Shown piece by piece: positions 63,886 through 64,000 of a stretch of 64,000 nucleotides of DNA. The notes under the pieces were generated by a model. The model had not been told where the DNA came from. It did no database searches and saw only the letters and a list, made by a program, of their open reading frames with translations. Made by a program: the position numbers and the translations under genes. Position 1 is the first letter of the stretch. Each line of letters begins with the position of its first letter. Source of the stretch: Perognathus longimembris pacificus (taxonomy: Eukaryota; Chordata; Mammalia; Rodentia; Heteromyidae); assembly GCF_023159225.1 (NCBI RefSeq), contig NC_063164.1, positions 70,603,300-70,667,299 of the forward strand. Reading direction: 5' to 3'.

Positions 63886-64000
63886 TTGTTTGTTTGTTTG
63901 TTTGTTTTGCCAGTCCTGGGGTTTGGACTCAGGGTCTGAGCACTGTCCCTGGCTTCTTTTTGCTCAAGGCTATCACTCTGCCACTTGAGCCACAGCACCA
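63884..64000 (-). mobile_element. IDL-Geo SINE (minus), cut by the window end
   Basis: (TTTG)n tail followed by GCCAGTCCTGGGGTTTGGAC and CTGCCACTTGAGCCACAGCA. The left monomer would lie beyond the window. Confidence 0.88.

Overview
This is mammalian nuclear DNA, almost certainly from a geomyoid rodent (kangaroo rat, pocket mouse or pocket gopher group). The window is AT-rich, has one CpG island, contains one spliced gene with GT-AG introns, and is full of SINE and LINE-1 copies. The youngest SINE is a dimer: an ID-like, tRNA-Ala-type left half and a right half matching what I know as IDL-Geo, a family I recall as restricted to Geomyoidea. Many copies keep perfect 10-17 bp target-site duplications (TSDs).

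Layout. 1-36.4 kb is non-coding. It holds 5'-truncated L1 tails, IDL-Geo and B1-type dimeric SINEs, two MaLR-like LTRs or fragments (one here, one near 60.5 kb), relic MIR and L1M pieces, microsatellites and several 1-2 kb AT-rich stretches where I recognise nothing. About 36.5-37.3 kb is a CpG island with a YY1-type and an ETS-type site. 37,177-53,795 (+ strand) is a complete MMADHC gene (cobalamin trafficking protein CblD). Its coding sequence is split over seven exons that join in frame to 296 codons, followed by a short 3' UTR with AATAAA at 54,096. Introns carry SINEs, a TSD-flanked L1 in intron 4, a processed DNAJC24 (DPH4) pseudogene antisense in intron 6, and an L1 with an inverted 5' part in intron 6. 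54.1-64 kb is again repeat-rich intergenic DNA, including a second 5'-inverted L1 with a 12 bp TSD.

MMADHC is the only functional protein gene I can support. Almost all other open frames are products of L1 3' UTR polypurine tracts, L1 ORF2 remnants, SINEs or simple repeats. I found no CRISPR, operon, phage or other unknown multi-gene system. The most interesting signals are in repeat biology: the shared right monomer of two SINE families, two twin-primed L1s, an L1 inserted into a MIR, and the DNAJC24 retrocopy.

Limits: family names and comparisons with human proteins are from memory. The non-coding first exon and transcription start of MMADHC cannot be fixed from sequence alone.
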